A stretch of 64,000 nucleotides of DNA from assembly GCA_964390905.1 (NCBI GenBank), contig CAYMLO010000017.1:1-64000 (forward strand), given 5' to 3'. The notes beneath the pieces were generated by a model. It was given only the letters and a program-made list of their open reading frames with translations. It was not told the origin of the DNA and did no database searches. Position numbers and translations under genes: made by a program. This DNA is from JAFGLZ01 sp964390905. GTDB lineage: Bacteria > Planctomycetota > Phycisphaerae > UBA1845 > JAFGLZ01. Shown piece after piece: positions 16,259-25,595 of the stretch (within the stretch, counting starts at the first letter, position 1; every line of letters begins with the position of its first letter).

Positions 16259-19200
16259 ATGTGTCAGGACCTTGTGCGAGCCGTCTGGGGGATCATACGA
16301 AGAGGCCCATCTTGCCGTGTATTGCTCACCTTTATGTTGATATTTAGCCCAATCGGCGGCGCGACCGCCGTCGCTGCGATCTACGACGTCACGTGGAATG
16401 GCGGCGGAGGTGACTGGATCGACCCGGGCAACTGGGACCTGGGCGTCGTGCCCGACAACGGGTCGGACACCTACAACGTCTTCATCGACGGCGGGAAGAC
16501 CGGGTCCGCCTCGGATGTCTGGTTGGACGCCATAGGGCCAATGACCGTCAACGAGCTGTGGATCGACGCGGGCGACGCACTGACCGTGATCAACGGGACG
16601 GAGCTCGCAATTGCCGGCGGCCTGATCGACAACTGCGGGACGATGAATCTAGGGGAATTCGGGGTGAGTGACGGGACGCTCCGTCTCGAAGGGAGCGACA
16701 TGTTCCTGTGCGGGACGGGCGTCCTAGACATGTATGACGGCATGATCATCGGGTCGGTCGGCACGGAGCGCCTGATCCAGGAAGCCGGTCACACCATTCG
16801 GGGGAACGGCTGCATCGGCAATGCGTCCATGACTCTGACGAACCGGGGCGTGATCGAGGCGCTCGATTATGATGACCTGGTCATCGCCACGCTGAACGAC
16901 CCCAGCCAGGCAAGCTACAACGCCGGAACGATTCGCACGGGGTGGGGGCGACATATCGACATATGCGAGTCGTTCCTGGTCAACCAGGAGATGGGGATCG
17001 AGGGTTTGATCCACGCCGACATGGGCGAGGTCGAGCTCATCGGGTCGACGGTGACCGGGGGGGTGCTCCAATTGGACGGTCCGGGTCCGGGCGCCGAGTT
17101 GCGGCTTACAGACAACAGCCGGATCGCGGGAGCCCACGTCCAGGTCAACATCGGGACCATTCACGTCGACGAAACCTCGCTGATCGAAGACTCGACCCTC
17201 ACGCTGGTCCATGGGGCCGGGTGGCTCTTCCTCGAGGGCGGCACGGTCTCGGGGGGGCTGATCGACAACCATGACATCATCAGCGTGTACGGCGAGGGTC
17301 GCCTGTCGGGAGGCAACTTGCTCAACCGGCCGTCGGGTGAGGTCCTCGTGAGGGAGGCCACGCTGGAGTTGGGTTCGGGAACCTACACGAACGACGGCCT
17401 GATCACGCTGGGGGCGGGCTACCCCTATTACGACTCTGCCGGGGACCTCGTGTTGGACGGCGAGCGCGTGACGCTTGCGGGCACGGGTGTCTTGGAAATG
17501 GAGAACGAAAGCGCCATCTACGGTGCCAACGGCGGCGAGGAGCTCGTCAACGAGGCAGGGCACACAATCCGGGGCAGCGGGGGAATCGGCGTCGTGTTCC
17601 CCAACCAGGTGGACCCGCCGCCCTGGTGGTCGCAGACTGATTCGTACGAGAATCACAGCGTGAGGCTCATCAACCGGGGCCTGATCGACGCGGTGGGAGA
17701 GGACGGCCTCACCATCGGCACGCAGTTTGTTCTGTTTGAAGGCCCGTGGGAGCCCTGGGACCCCGACGAGCCGAGCATCAACTCGGGTACGATCCGGGCC
17801 AGTCTGATGTCGGACGTGAGCTTCTGGGGATGCCTCCTGTCCAACCAGGAGGGCGATACCGACGGTCTGCTTCACGCTGACGGCGGGACGGTAGAACTGT
17901 TCGTGAGTAGCGTCGGCGGCGGGAAACTGCAGGCGGACGGCATGTCTGGGCTGCTTAAGGTAGGAGGCATCGACGGGTGGCCGCCACATCTTCCGGGGCT
18001 GGGCAGCCAGATCGACGGCGCGACGATCGACGTGAACGAGGGCACGCTCCGGGCCACCAACGGATCGATCATCGCGGGTTCAACGATTGACATCTCCCCC
18101 TGGGGCAGCGCCGAGTTCATCAACGCCATCATCGAGGGCGGAACACTGACCAACGCCGGCAGGATCGACGTGGACGACTCTCCCTACGACGCCGCCCTCA
18201 CCCTGACCGGCGGGAATCTGGACAACCGGGCGTCGGGCCGCATCAACGTGGACACCACCGAACTCAAGGTGGGAGCGGGCAGCTACACGAACTGGGGCCA
18301 GATCAACCTGGGTGTTGTCGATCCCAACTCGGGCACGAGCAGCTCCGGATGGCTTCACCTGACGGACGAGCTGGTGGCCTTCGAGGCGGCGGGCGTCTTG
18401 AATCTGAATGGCGCAGACAGCTACATCGTGGCGGATGACTGGGGCTGGGAGCGGCTCGTCAACCAGGCCGATCACACGATTCGGGGAAGAGGGCGACTCG
18501 GCGATGACGGCGCGCATGGCTTCGGCCCACTTGCCCTGACCAACCGCGGCCTTATCGAGGCGACCTACGACGACATGTATGGCGGGCTGTTGGAAATCTT
18601 CCCCTACAACACCTTCGACCCCTACGACCCGCTCAACCCCGACGCGTCTAACGTCAACGCCGGGACGATCCGCGCCGCAGCCGGAGCCGAGATCGCCATT
18701 GTGGACGGTCCCCTCGTCAACCAAGAAGACGACACGCTCGGCCTGATCCACGCCGACGACGGCCTGGTCGGGCTGTACGGCGCTGACGTCATCGGCGGAC
18801 GCTTCCAGGTCGACGGCATGAACGGCCAGCTCGCGCTCGAGTCAAGCCAGATCAGCGCGGCCGACATCGACGTGAACGCCGGATCGCTGTGGCTGGACGG
18901 CACCTCCAAGATCAGCGGATCGACCATCGACATCAGCATCAGCGCCGAGGTCTGGCTGGCCGGCGGAGGTAGTCTTCTCGAGGTGAATCCAGCGAAGATC
19001 GAGGGCGGTGCGTTCACGAACGCCGGGACCATCCAGATGATCGGCGAATGGGCCCTGCCCGCCATCGCACTGCTGACGAGCGGGAACCTGGACAACCGAC
19101 CTTCGGGGCAGATCAACATTGACGATGGGCTGCTTCTCCTGGACGGCGGGACGTACACCAACGACGGCGTCATCGACCTGGGTGTGGGCGAATTCAGCGT

Positions 19201-22200
19201 CGGCGTAATCGGGGTACACGGGGAGGTCGCGCTGACGGGAACGGGCGTGGTGAACGTCAACAGCGACCCAAACACCGTTCCGGTGACCAGCGGCATCGGC
19301 GCGTACGGCGTCGGCGGCAGCGGGGACGGGCGGCTGACCAACGAGCCCGGCCACACGATTCAGGGCACGGGCTGGATCGGGGAGGTCCCGGTGGAGTTCC
19401 TGGACATGGCGGGGCTGGACCGGGAGGACCTCGCTGGCGAACAGCTTCTCCCCACGCACATGTCCCTGACCAACCGGGGCGTCGTCCAAGCGGTTGGCGG
19501 CGAGGCCCCGTTGACCATCAAGATGGCCAACGACCTGACCGACCCCAACGTCGAGAACTTCAACGCCGGCACGCTTCGCGCGGCGCCGGGCGCGGAGCTG
19601 AGGATCGAGTCCACCGTCCTGGCCAACCAGGAGGGGGCCGATCCTGGTCTGATCCACGCCGACAACGGCACGGTCGTCATCGACAAGTCGCGCGTGATCG
19701 GCGGTGAGTTCCTCGTCGAGGGCCCGGACGGCGTGCTGGCGACCGAAGGAGGGGCCGTGCCCGATCCGGAGTCTCTGGCCCAGATCAGCGGCGCCCACAT
19801 CGACGTGAACCAGGGCCGCCTGCGGGTGGGCGAGAGCTCGGCCATCAGCGACTCGGCGATCAACGTAGCCCCTGGCGCTCGGGTCGAGCTCGACCAAGGC
19901 GTCATCGAGGGCGGCACGTTGACCAACGCCGGAACGATCGAGGTGTCTGATTCGCAAGGCATCCTGTTTGGCGGGAACCTCATCAACACGCCCTCCGGGC
20001 AGGTCAACATCTGCGACGCCAACCTCGTGCTGGGCTCGGGGACGTATGTCAACGACGGCATGATCCACCTCGGCGAGCCAGATGTGTCCTTCGGGAACCT
20101 CTTCGTCAACGACGGCGTCGTGACGCTGGCCGGCAGCGGCGTCCTGACGATGAACGGGGCCGACATCGCACGCGGCGCGTACGACGGCGATCGGCTGGTG
20201 AATGAAGCTGACCACACGATCCGCGGCAGCGGGGATATTGGTGGGCCGGATCTGTTCCTGACGAATCGCGGGACCATCGAGGCCGCCGGCGATCTGGCGG
20301 TCCTGAACGTCGAGTTGCTCATGCCGTTCGCTGATCCCTATCCGTACGGTACGCCCAGCAGCGTCAACGCAGGGACGTTCCGGGCGGGCACTGGGACCGA
20401 GTTGAACCTCGTCGCGTCGGCTCTGCTGAACCAGGAGGATAACACGAACGGCCTGATCCACGCTGCCAACGGCCAAATCACGCTGGACGGCTCGGTGGTA
20501 ACGGGCGGGCAGTTCCAGGTCGACGGACCTGACGGCGCCCTCAGGCTGGAGGGATACGAGTACTGGTCGGGCGCCAGCGGCCATGTCGCAGACGCCGCCG
20601 TGAGCGTGAACGACGGCGTTCCCCGGCTACAGGGAGACTGGCCGCCCTGGCCCTGGCTAGGCACCGACACCTACATCGCGGACGCGGCCGTTGACGTGAA
20701 CGAGGGATTGCTCTGGCTTGACGAGCATACGGCCATCACCAACTCGACGGTGAACGTGTCGCCCTGGGGCCGCATCGAACTGGCGGGAGGTGAGATCGTC
20801 GGCGGCGCGTTGAACAACGCCGGCGACATCGACGTGGTGCAGGACAGCACGCTGTCGGGCGGGAACCTGAACAACCACCCTAGCGGAACCGTCAACCTGG
20901 ATTGGACGACGCTGATCTTGGGGGAGGGCAGCTACCACAATGACGGTTGGATCAACCTGGGCGTGGGCGATCCCAACTTCGGGTACAGCACCGGCGACCT
21001 CCTGCTGGCCGGCCAGACCGTCACGCTGACCGGGTCGGGCGTGTTGGACATGCACGTGGGCTTGATCGACGCCGCGGCGCTCCAGGGCGAGCGGCTCATC
21101 AACGAGGCCGGACACACCATCCGTGGGACCGGCTACATCGGTGGTTCGTCGGGCGGCTCCATCGCCCTGACCAACCGGGGCCTGATCGAGGCAATGCCCG
21201 AGACGGACATGGTGCTGCACATCATGACCCTCGAGAATGACCCGAACGGGAGCCCCGTTACGAACGTCAACGCCGGGACGATCCGCGCCGGCACGGAGGC
21301 GGAGCTGATGATCGCCGACTCGGTCCTGGCCAATCAGGAGGGGAGCACGAATGGCCTGATCCACGCCGATGGAGGCACCGTGACGCTCTCCTCGTCCGCC
21401 GTGACGGGGGGGAACCTCCAGGTGGACGGGATGAATGGCCTGCTCGAGCTTGTGGAAGACAGCCAGATCATCGCCGCCAACATCGACGTGAACGACGGGG
21501 CGCTCTGGGTGGAGGGCAACTCGCGGATCAGCGGCTCGGCCATCAACGTCGCCAGCGGGGCCACGCTGACGCTGGCCGGGAACCTGTTCTTCCCCGAAGA
21601 AACCCCCGTGATCGAAGGCGGTACCTTGACGAACTCGGGCGTCGTGCACGTGGGCACCGGGCTCGGCCCCCCCAGCGGCGCCCGGTTGACCGGCGGGAAC
21701 CTGAACAACCAGCCCGTGGGCCACGTGTACGTGGACTGGGGGTTCCTTGAAATGGGGTCTGGTAGATACGTCAACGACGGGACCATTCACCTTGGGACGA
21801 TCTACGATTCCCTTGCGGCGATCAGTGTCGACGGCATGGTGAGGTTGTCGGGAGCCGGCGTGCTCGAGATGGGCGAGGAGAGCATCATCGCGGCCCACGA
21901 CAGCGAAGCATCGACGGTGCGGCTGACCAACGAAGCCGGGCACACGATCCAGGGCATGGGTCACATCGGCGGGTTCCCTCTGTACCTTGCGACGGGCATC
22001 GAGGGGTCCGAGTCGCTTCCCGACTTTGACCTGACCAACCGCGGCTTGATCGATGCGAACGTCGATGGTGAGGAGTTGTGGATCGACCCGACCGGGGACC
22101 TGCTGAACACCGGGACGCTGCGGGCCAGCAACGGCGGGACGCTCCGGCTGACGGCGATCGGCGACGCCAGTCACAACGGCACGATCGAGGCGGTGTCCGG

Positions 22201-22927
22201 CGGGACGGTTTCGGTTGAGACCCACGTGGCGGGCTCCGGCTCGTGGCTGGCGGAGGGCGGCACGATCACGCTGACCGACGTGTCCGCCTACACTACCGGG
22301 CCGATCTCGGTCCTCTACGGCGGCGCGCTGGAGCTGATCGAGGCGAACCTGAGCGGGTCCGACCTGATCGTCGACGAGACCAGCACGCTCAGCGTCCAGA
22401 GCACGCTGGCACTGACGGGAAGCTTCGCCTACTCGGGGACGGACGAAAGCTCGCACTTCTGGGACATCGACGCGACGCTGGAGATGAACGGCGGCGTCGG
22501 CGCGTCGATGATGGTCCTGGACGACTGGGCATGCCTGGAGGTCGGCGGGACCGACCTGGGGATCGACCCGAACACCTACACCGGCGATCCGAACGGCTTT
22601 TTCGACAACTTCGACCTGTCCACGCTCGTCATCGGTCCCGGATCCCACGTGCTCCTGACCGACCTGTTCGACAACGGAAACCGCGGCGGGATGTGGTTTG
22701 ACGAGGCGTTGTACGTGGACACGCTGGTCTTCGCAGACGCCCAGGGCATCCTCAACCTGAACGGCCTGCACCTGTACGTCGCAGGCTCCATCATCGGCGA
22801 CGGCACGATCGTCGTCCCCGAACCGGCCACCGTCGCGCTGCTCCTGCTCGGCGGCCTTGCGTGCGTCCGACGGAGGCGGTCGCCCAGACGAGCGATCCGG
22901 ATGGGCGAGGCGAGGAAGGGCATCTGA
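16259..22927 (+). CDS. Giant repeat-rich exported protein with PEP-CTERM sorting signal
   Basis: The protein has 2222 residues from ATG 16259, which has AGGAG 7 nt upstream; 27 further in-frame codons upstream look non-coding. A signal peptide ends near GGATAVAA. The body is a series of degenerate beta-rich modules of about 260-300 residues. Each contains the phrases EAGHTIRGxGxIG, LTNRGLIEA, NAGTIRA, LANQEGxTNGLIHADGG, IDVNxGxLW, IEGGTLTNAGxI, GGNLNNxPSG and GSGTYxNDGxIxLG. The EAGHTIRG phrase occurs seven times, near nt 16780, 17555, 18465, 19345, 20205, 21105 and 21930. This suggests a parallel beta-helix or autotransporter-like stalk, by inference. The C terminus is VPEPATVALLLLGGLACVRRRR plus a 17-residue tail, a standard PEP-CTERM signal for export and exosortase processing. 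It is probably a surface or matrix protein. Confidence 0.9.
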   Translation: MCQDLVRAVWGIIRRGPSCRVLLTFMLIFSPIGGATAVAAIYDVTWNGGGGDWIDPGNWDLGVVPDNGSDTYNVFIDGGKTGSASDVWLDAIGPMTVNELWIDAGDALTVINGTELAIAGGLIDNCGTMNLGEFGVSDGTLRLEGSDMFLCGTGVLDMYDGMIIGSVGTERLIQEAGHTIRGNGCIGNASMTLTNRGVIEALDYDDLVIATLNDPSQASYNAGTIRTGWGRHIDICESFLVNQEMGIEGLIHADMGEVELIGSTVTGGVLQLDGPGPGAELRLTDNSRIAGAHVQVNIGTIHVDETSLIEDSTLTLVHGAGWLFLEGGTVSGGLIDNHDIISVYGEGRLSGGNLLNRPSGEVLVREATLELGSGTYTNDGLITLGAGYPYYDSAGDLVLDGERVTLAGTGVLEMENESAIYGANGGEELVNEAGHTIRGSGGIGVVFPNQVDPPPWWSQTDSYENHSVRLINRGLIDAVGEDGLTIGTQFVLFEGPWEPWDPDEPSINSGTIRASLMSDVSFWGCLLSNQEGDTDGLLHADGGTVELFVSSVGGGKLQADGMSGLLKVGGIDGWPPHLPGLGSQIDGATIDVNEGTLRATNGSIIAGSTIDISPWGSAEFINAIIEGGTLTNAGRIDVDDSPYDAALTLTGGNLDNRASGRINVDTTELKVGAGSYTNWGQINLGVVDPNSGTSSSGWLHLTDELVAFEAAGVLNLNGADSYIVADDWGWERLVNQADHTIRGRGRLGDDGAHGFGPLALTNRGLIEATYDDMYGGLLEIFPYNTFDPYDPLNPDASNVNAGTIRAAAGAEIAIVDGPLVNQEDDTLGLIHADDGLVGLYGADVIGGRFQVDGMNGQLALESSQISAADIDVNAGSLWLDGTSKISGSTIDISISAEVWLAGGGSLLEVNPAKIEGGAFTNAGTIQMIGEWALPAIALLTSGNLDNRPSGQINIDDGLLLLDGGTYTNDGVIDLGVGEFSVGVIGVHGEVALTGTGVVNVNSDPNTVPVTSGIGAYGVGGSGDGRLTNEPGHTIQGTGWIGEVPVEFLDMAGLDREDLAGEQLLPTHMSLTNRGVVQAVGGEAPLTIKMANDLTDPNVENFNAGTLRAAPGAELRIESTVLANQEGADPGLIHADNGTVVIDKSRVIGGEFLVEGPDGVLATEGGAVPDPESLAQISGAHIDVNQGRLRVGESSAISDSAINVAPGARVELDQGVIEGGTLTNAGTIEVSDSQGILFGGNLINTPSGQVNICDANLVLGSGTYVNDGMIHLGEPDVSFGNLFVNDGVVTLAGSGVLTMNGADIARGAYDGDRLVNEADHTIRGSGDIGGPDLFLTNRGTIEAAGDLAVLNVELLMPFADPYPYGTPSSVNAGTFRAGTGTELNLVASALLNQEDNTNGLIHAANGQITLDGSVVTGGQFQVDGPDGALRLEGYEYWSGASGHVADAAVSVNDGVPRLQGDWPPWPWLGTDTYIADAAVDVNEGLLWLDEHTAITNSTVNVSPWGRIELAGGEIVGGALNNAGDIDVVQDSTLSGGNLNNHPSGTVNLDWTTLILGEGSYHNDGWINLGVGDPNFGYSTGDLLLAGQTVTLTGSGVLDMHVGLIDAAALQGERLINEAGHTIRGTGYIGGSSGGSIALTNRGLIEAMPETDMVLHIMTLENDPNGSPVTNVNAGTIRAGTEAELMIADSVLANQEGSTNGLIHADGGTVTLSSSAVTGGNLQVDGMNGLLELVEDSQIIAANIDVNDGALWVEGNSRISGSAINVASGATLTLAGNLFFPEETPVIEGGTLTNSGVVHVGTGLGPPSGARLTGGNLNNQPVGHVYVDWGFLEMGSGRYVNDGTIHLGTIYDSLAAISVDGMVRLSGAGVLEMGEESIIAAHDSEASTVRLTNEAGHTIQGMGHIGGFPLYLATGIEGSESLPDFDLTNRGLIDANVDGEELWIDPTGDLLNTGTLRASNGGTLRLTAIGDASHNGTIEAVSGGTVSVETHVAGSGSWLAEGGTITLTDVSAYTTGPISVLYGGALELIEANLSGSDLIVDETSTLSVQSTLALTGSFAYSGTDESSHFWDIDATLEMNGGVGASMMVLDDWACLEVGGTDLGIDPNTYTGDPNGFFDNFDLSTLVIGPGSHVLLTDLFDNGNRGGMWFDEALYVDTLVFADAQGILNLNGLHLYVAGSIIGDGTIVVPEPATVALLLLGGLACVRRRRSPRRAIRMGEARKGI

Positions 22928-22951
22928 GGCAGGGGCGAAAGCCCTGCCGCC
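22925..22951. terminator. Hairpin after the PEP-CTERM gene
   Basis: Directly after the stop, GGCAGGGGC-GAAA-GCCCTGCC can form an eight-pair stem with one bulged G and a stable GAAA tetraloop. There is no T-run behind it, so it is terminator-like rather than a classic intrinsic terminator. It lies between convergent genes. Confidence 0.5.
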
Positions 22952-23004
22952 ACGTCGATTCTCCGCCCCGATCGACCCGAACGACGTCCGCCAACGTCGA
23001 CGGG

Positions 23005-25410
23005 TCATCGGCGCTCGATCTTCACAACGACGCCCCGGGCGTACCCCGATTCGATGAACGAGTGCTCGTAGAAGCAGCAGTAGCCGTAGGCTGTATAGAG
23101 CAGGATATCCGTGTCGCCGTCGCCGTTGAAGTCGGCGGCGACCACGGGGGCTCCGGCGCCATACGGTGCCTTCGGCAGGACGATCCGCTTCGCTTCGGTG
23201 AAGGGCGAGCCCGAGCGATCGCGCCGGCCGAGAAAGACGAAGGCGTTGTCGGCGTTGCTGGCCAGAACCACGTCAAGCCGCCCATCGCCGTTCCAGTCGG
23301 CGGCGCAGGGCGCGGCCCGCGTCGCGAGCTTGCCGATCTGGATGGCCGGCTCGAACCGAAGCGCGTCTCCTGAATCCGCCCGAGCCGCCTGGCGGAAGTA
23401 CCCCACAACGCCCAAGGCGTTCGCGGTCACCAGGTCGGCCAGGCCGTCGCCGTCGAAGTCGCCCACGGTGTAGGTGGCCCGGGCGCCCTGCAGTGCGTTG
23501 AAGCCCTCGAGTCCCTGGCCGACCCAGACGGGCTTGCCGTCGGTCAGCATCAAGCGGACGCCATTGGTGTCGATGTCCGGCGCCTTCGGCGCACCTCGGT
23601 TGCGGTGCCACCAGAAGTGGCCAGCGTGGTCGGCATCCATCAGATCGATCCGCCCGTCGCCGTCGAGGTCGTACAGCCGCTGATACACCCAGTCATCGCC
23701 GATCCCCGAGCGATGTGAGATGGTCTGACCCGAACGTAGGATCGAGATCGGCCTGGCGAAGATGCGCGGACTGCCGCGACCGGTGTTCAGGCGGATGCGT
23801 GGCGCGCTGACGGCGTCGAGCTGTCCGTCGCCGTCCCAGTCGAGGAGCTGATTGGCCGTCAGCGATGCATTTCCCCACGTACCCGGCAGGGCCTTGGCGT
23901 GGGCCTCAAAGCACGGCTCACGCGCCGTACCGACGTTCCGGTACAGGTAGATTCGCGTGCCTGCGCTGACGACGAGGTCGAGCGCACCATCGCCGGACCA
24001 GTCCACGAGTCTCGGCGTGCCGAGGGCGGAACGGGGGAACTTGCCCTTGCGGGGCAGACGGGCTCTGGTCAGTTTGGGTGCTGTCCGCGTCCCTTCGTTT
24101 CGGAAGTAGTGCAGGAAACGCTCACTGGACACCGAGTCCCCACCGCCCCTCGTCATCGGCATGCATCCAGAGATCAAGTCGAGGTCGCCGTCGCCGTCGA
24201 GGTCGGCCGCCGTCGGCGCCGCCGCCCAACCGACGTCGATGGGTGCCCCGTCGGCCTGGAGCGGACCGACGAACCGAAGCTTCGGCATCTTGCCCGTGCC
24301 CGCGACGTTGTCGAACAGGTAGATCCGGCCGGTGACGTATCCGCCGGCCAACAGGTCGAGATCGCCGTCGCTGTCCCAGTCCGCAGCGTGCAGGACGGGG
24401 TAGTAGTCCCGGGTGTATCTGAAATGCTTCTCGGTCTCGGGTGAGGGCGCCCAGGGAACGCGCAACGGCTTGCCGTCCTCGGTATGAACCAGCCCCTTGC
24501 AGGACAGCGCCGGCTTGCCCTTCGTTCCCTCATTCAGGTAGAGCAAGACGCGGTTCCACTCGGCACCGATGAGCAGATCGGTGCGCCCGTCGCCGTTCCA
24601 GTCGACGACGTGCGGCGCGGCGCTCCAGCCGACATCGAGAGGCATGCCGTCTCGCGTCCTGACAAGGCGCGAGAAGGGGAATCGAGGCCGGCCCGGTTCC
24701 CCTCGGTTCGGGTACCACACGATGCCGCCCCGCGCACAGCCAACGATGAGGTCGAACCGCCCGTCCCCGTCCCAGTCGGCCACGTCAACGCGCGAGTGGA
24801 TCAACCCGGTGGTCGACTGTCCCACCGGCGTGCATCGGTTCAGTCCGTCGCCGACCCAGCCGCGCGGCGGCACCGCTTCGGGTCTGGCCCCGGGGGGCAA
24901 CAAGTCGAAGTAGACAGCGTACCAGGCTGCCTCGGCTTCCTGCCGATGAACAAACGTCAGCCGACCGACCCGCCAGTCTCCAACGCAATCGTAGAAGTAG
25001 CCAAACCGCGGAACGCAGACGTAGTTCAGCTTGCCGCCGGTCGCATCGACGCTGCCGGAAAACTCCGGAAAGTCGTAACCGATGCTCGCGTCGTACCAAC
25101 GGAATGGGACATCGAACTCCCCCTTGCCGTACGCGAATCTGCCCTGGGCGATGGGCTTGCCCGTCCCGGAATCGTGCCGGATGACCTGTAACGTCGTCAT
25201 GTCGGGCACTCGGCCCGGTGCATGCCGCTTGAGTAACTCGGGGAAATCCAAACGGACGTCAGCGGGGCGTTCGTCGACGCGGCCCTCGGCGTCGGACGTC
25301 GGCGATTCTACTTTGACGACCACGCGCACCGAGCCCTTGCCCGCCCAGGACAGCTTCGGCGGCGCGCCGAGCTGGCAGACAGACGTCGCGATGCAGAGCC
25401 ATGGCAACAT
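23005..25410 (-). CDS. Secreted FG-GAP/VCBS-repeat protein
   Basis: The protein has 801 residues with an N-terminal signal peptide (MLPWLCIATSVCQLGAPP...). A non-repeat domain of ~190 residues comes first. After it come at least eight FG-GAP/VCBS-like blades carrying the calcium-loop phrase D-x-D-G-D-G-x-x-D-L. Examples are VADWDGDGRFDLIVG, VVDWNGDGRTDLLIG, AADWDSDGDLDLLAG, AADLDGDGDLDLISG, DFDGDGLADLV and DFNGDGDTDILL. Such repeats usually fold into an integrin-like beta-propeller. ATG at 25410 has an excellent GGAGGTGA site and was preferred to the upstream in-frame start at 25479. The gene is convergent with the PEP-CTERM gene and divergent from the symporter. No catalytic domain is recognised; adhesion or substrate binding at the cell surface is possible. 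Confidence 0.88.
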   Translation of the reverse strand: MLPWLCIATSVCQLGAPPKLSWAGKGSVRVVVKVESPTSDAEGRVDERPADVRLDFPELLKRHAPGRVPDMTTLQVIRHDSGTGKPIAQGRFAYGKGEFDVPFRWYDASIGYDFPEFSGSVDATGGKLNYVCVPRFGYFYDCVGDWRVGRLTFVHRQEAEAAWYAVYFDLLPPGARPEAVPPRGWVGDGLNRCTPVGQSTTGLIHSRVDVADWDGDGRFDLIVGCARGGIVWYPNRGEPGRPRFPFSRLVRTRDGMPLDVGWSAAPHVVDWNGDGRTDLLIGAEWNRVLLYLNEGTKGKPALSCKGLVHTEDGKPLRVPWAPSPETEKHFRYTRDYYPVLHAADWDSDGDLDLLAGGYVTGRIYLFDNVAGTGKMPKLRFVGPLQADGAPIDVGWAAAPTAADLDGDGDLDLISGCMPMTRGGGDSVSSERFLHYFRNEGTRTAPKLTRARLPRKGKFPRSALGTPRLVDWSGDGALDLVVSAGTRIYLYRNVGTAREPCFEAHAKALPGTWGNASLTANQLLDWDGDGQLDAVSAPRIRLNTGRGSPRIFARPISILRSGQTISHRSGIGDDWVYQRLYDLDGDGRIDLMDADHAGHFWWHRNRGAPKAPDIDTNGVRLMLTDGKPVWVGQGLEGFNALQGARATYTVGDFDGDGLADLVTANALGVVGYFRQAARADSGDALRFEPAIQIGKLATRAAPCAADWNGDGRLDVVLASNADNAFVFLGRRDRSGSPFTEAKRIVLPKAPYGAGAPVVAADFNGDGDTDILLYTAYGYCCFYEHSFIESGYARGVVVKIERR

Positions 25411-25516
25411 GCGTTCACCTCCCGGACCTCGCCTCGGCAGCAGCCGCGCGAGGTTACCGGGTCGCCCGATCGCTGTCACGCGCGCGTTTACGCCGGCGAC
25501 CCGCCAAACCGCACGC

Positions 25517-25545
25517 TTGACCGACCTGGACGCATCTGCTACCGT
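25517..25545 (+). promoter_or_regulatory. Candidate sigma-70-like promoter of the symporter operon
   Basis: TTGACC (25517-25522) and TACCGT (25540-25545) are separated by exactly 17 bp, about 50 bp before the symporter start. The -35 box is good and the -10 box is weak (TAnnnT). Confidence 0.4.
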
Positions 25546-25595
25546 CCGGGCCGCTTCGCCGTTGACGGGTGTTGAGGACGTCTGGTGGAGAAATC

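Noticed and set aside
18842..23008. Two long minus-strand open frames (580 and 783 codons) opposite the PEP-CTERM gene
   Set aside because: The plus strand has a repeat-structured protein with signal peptide and PEP-CTERM. The minus frames have no motifs and mirror its repeats.
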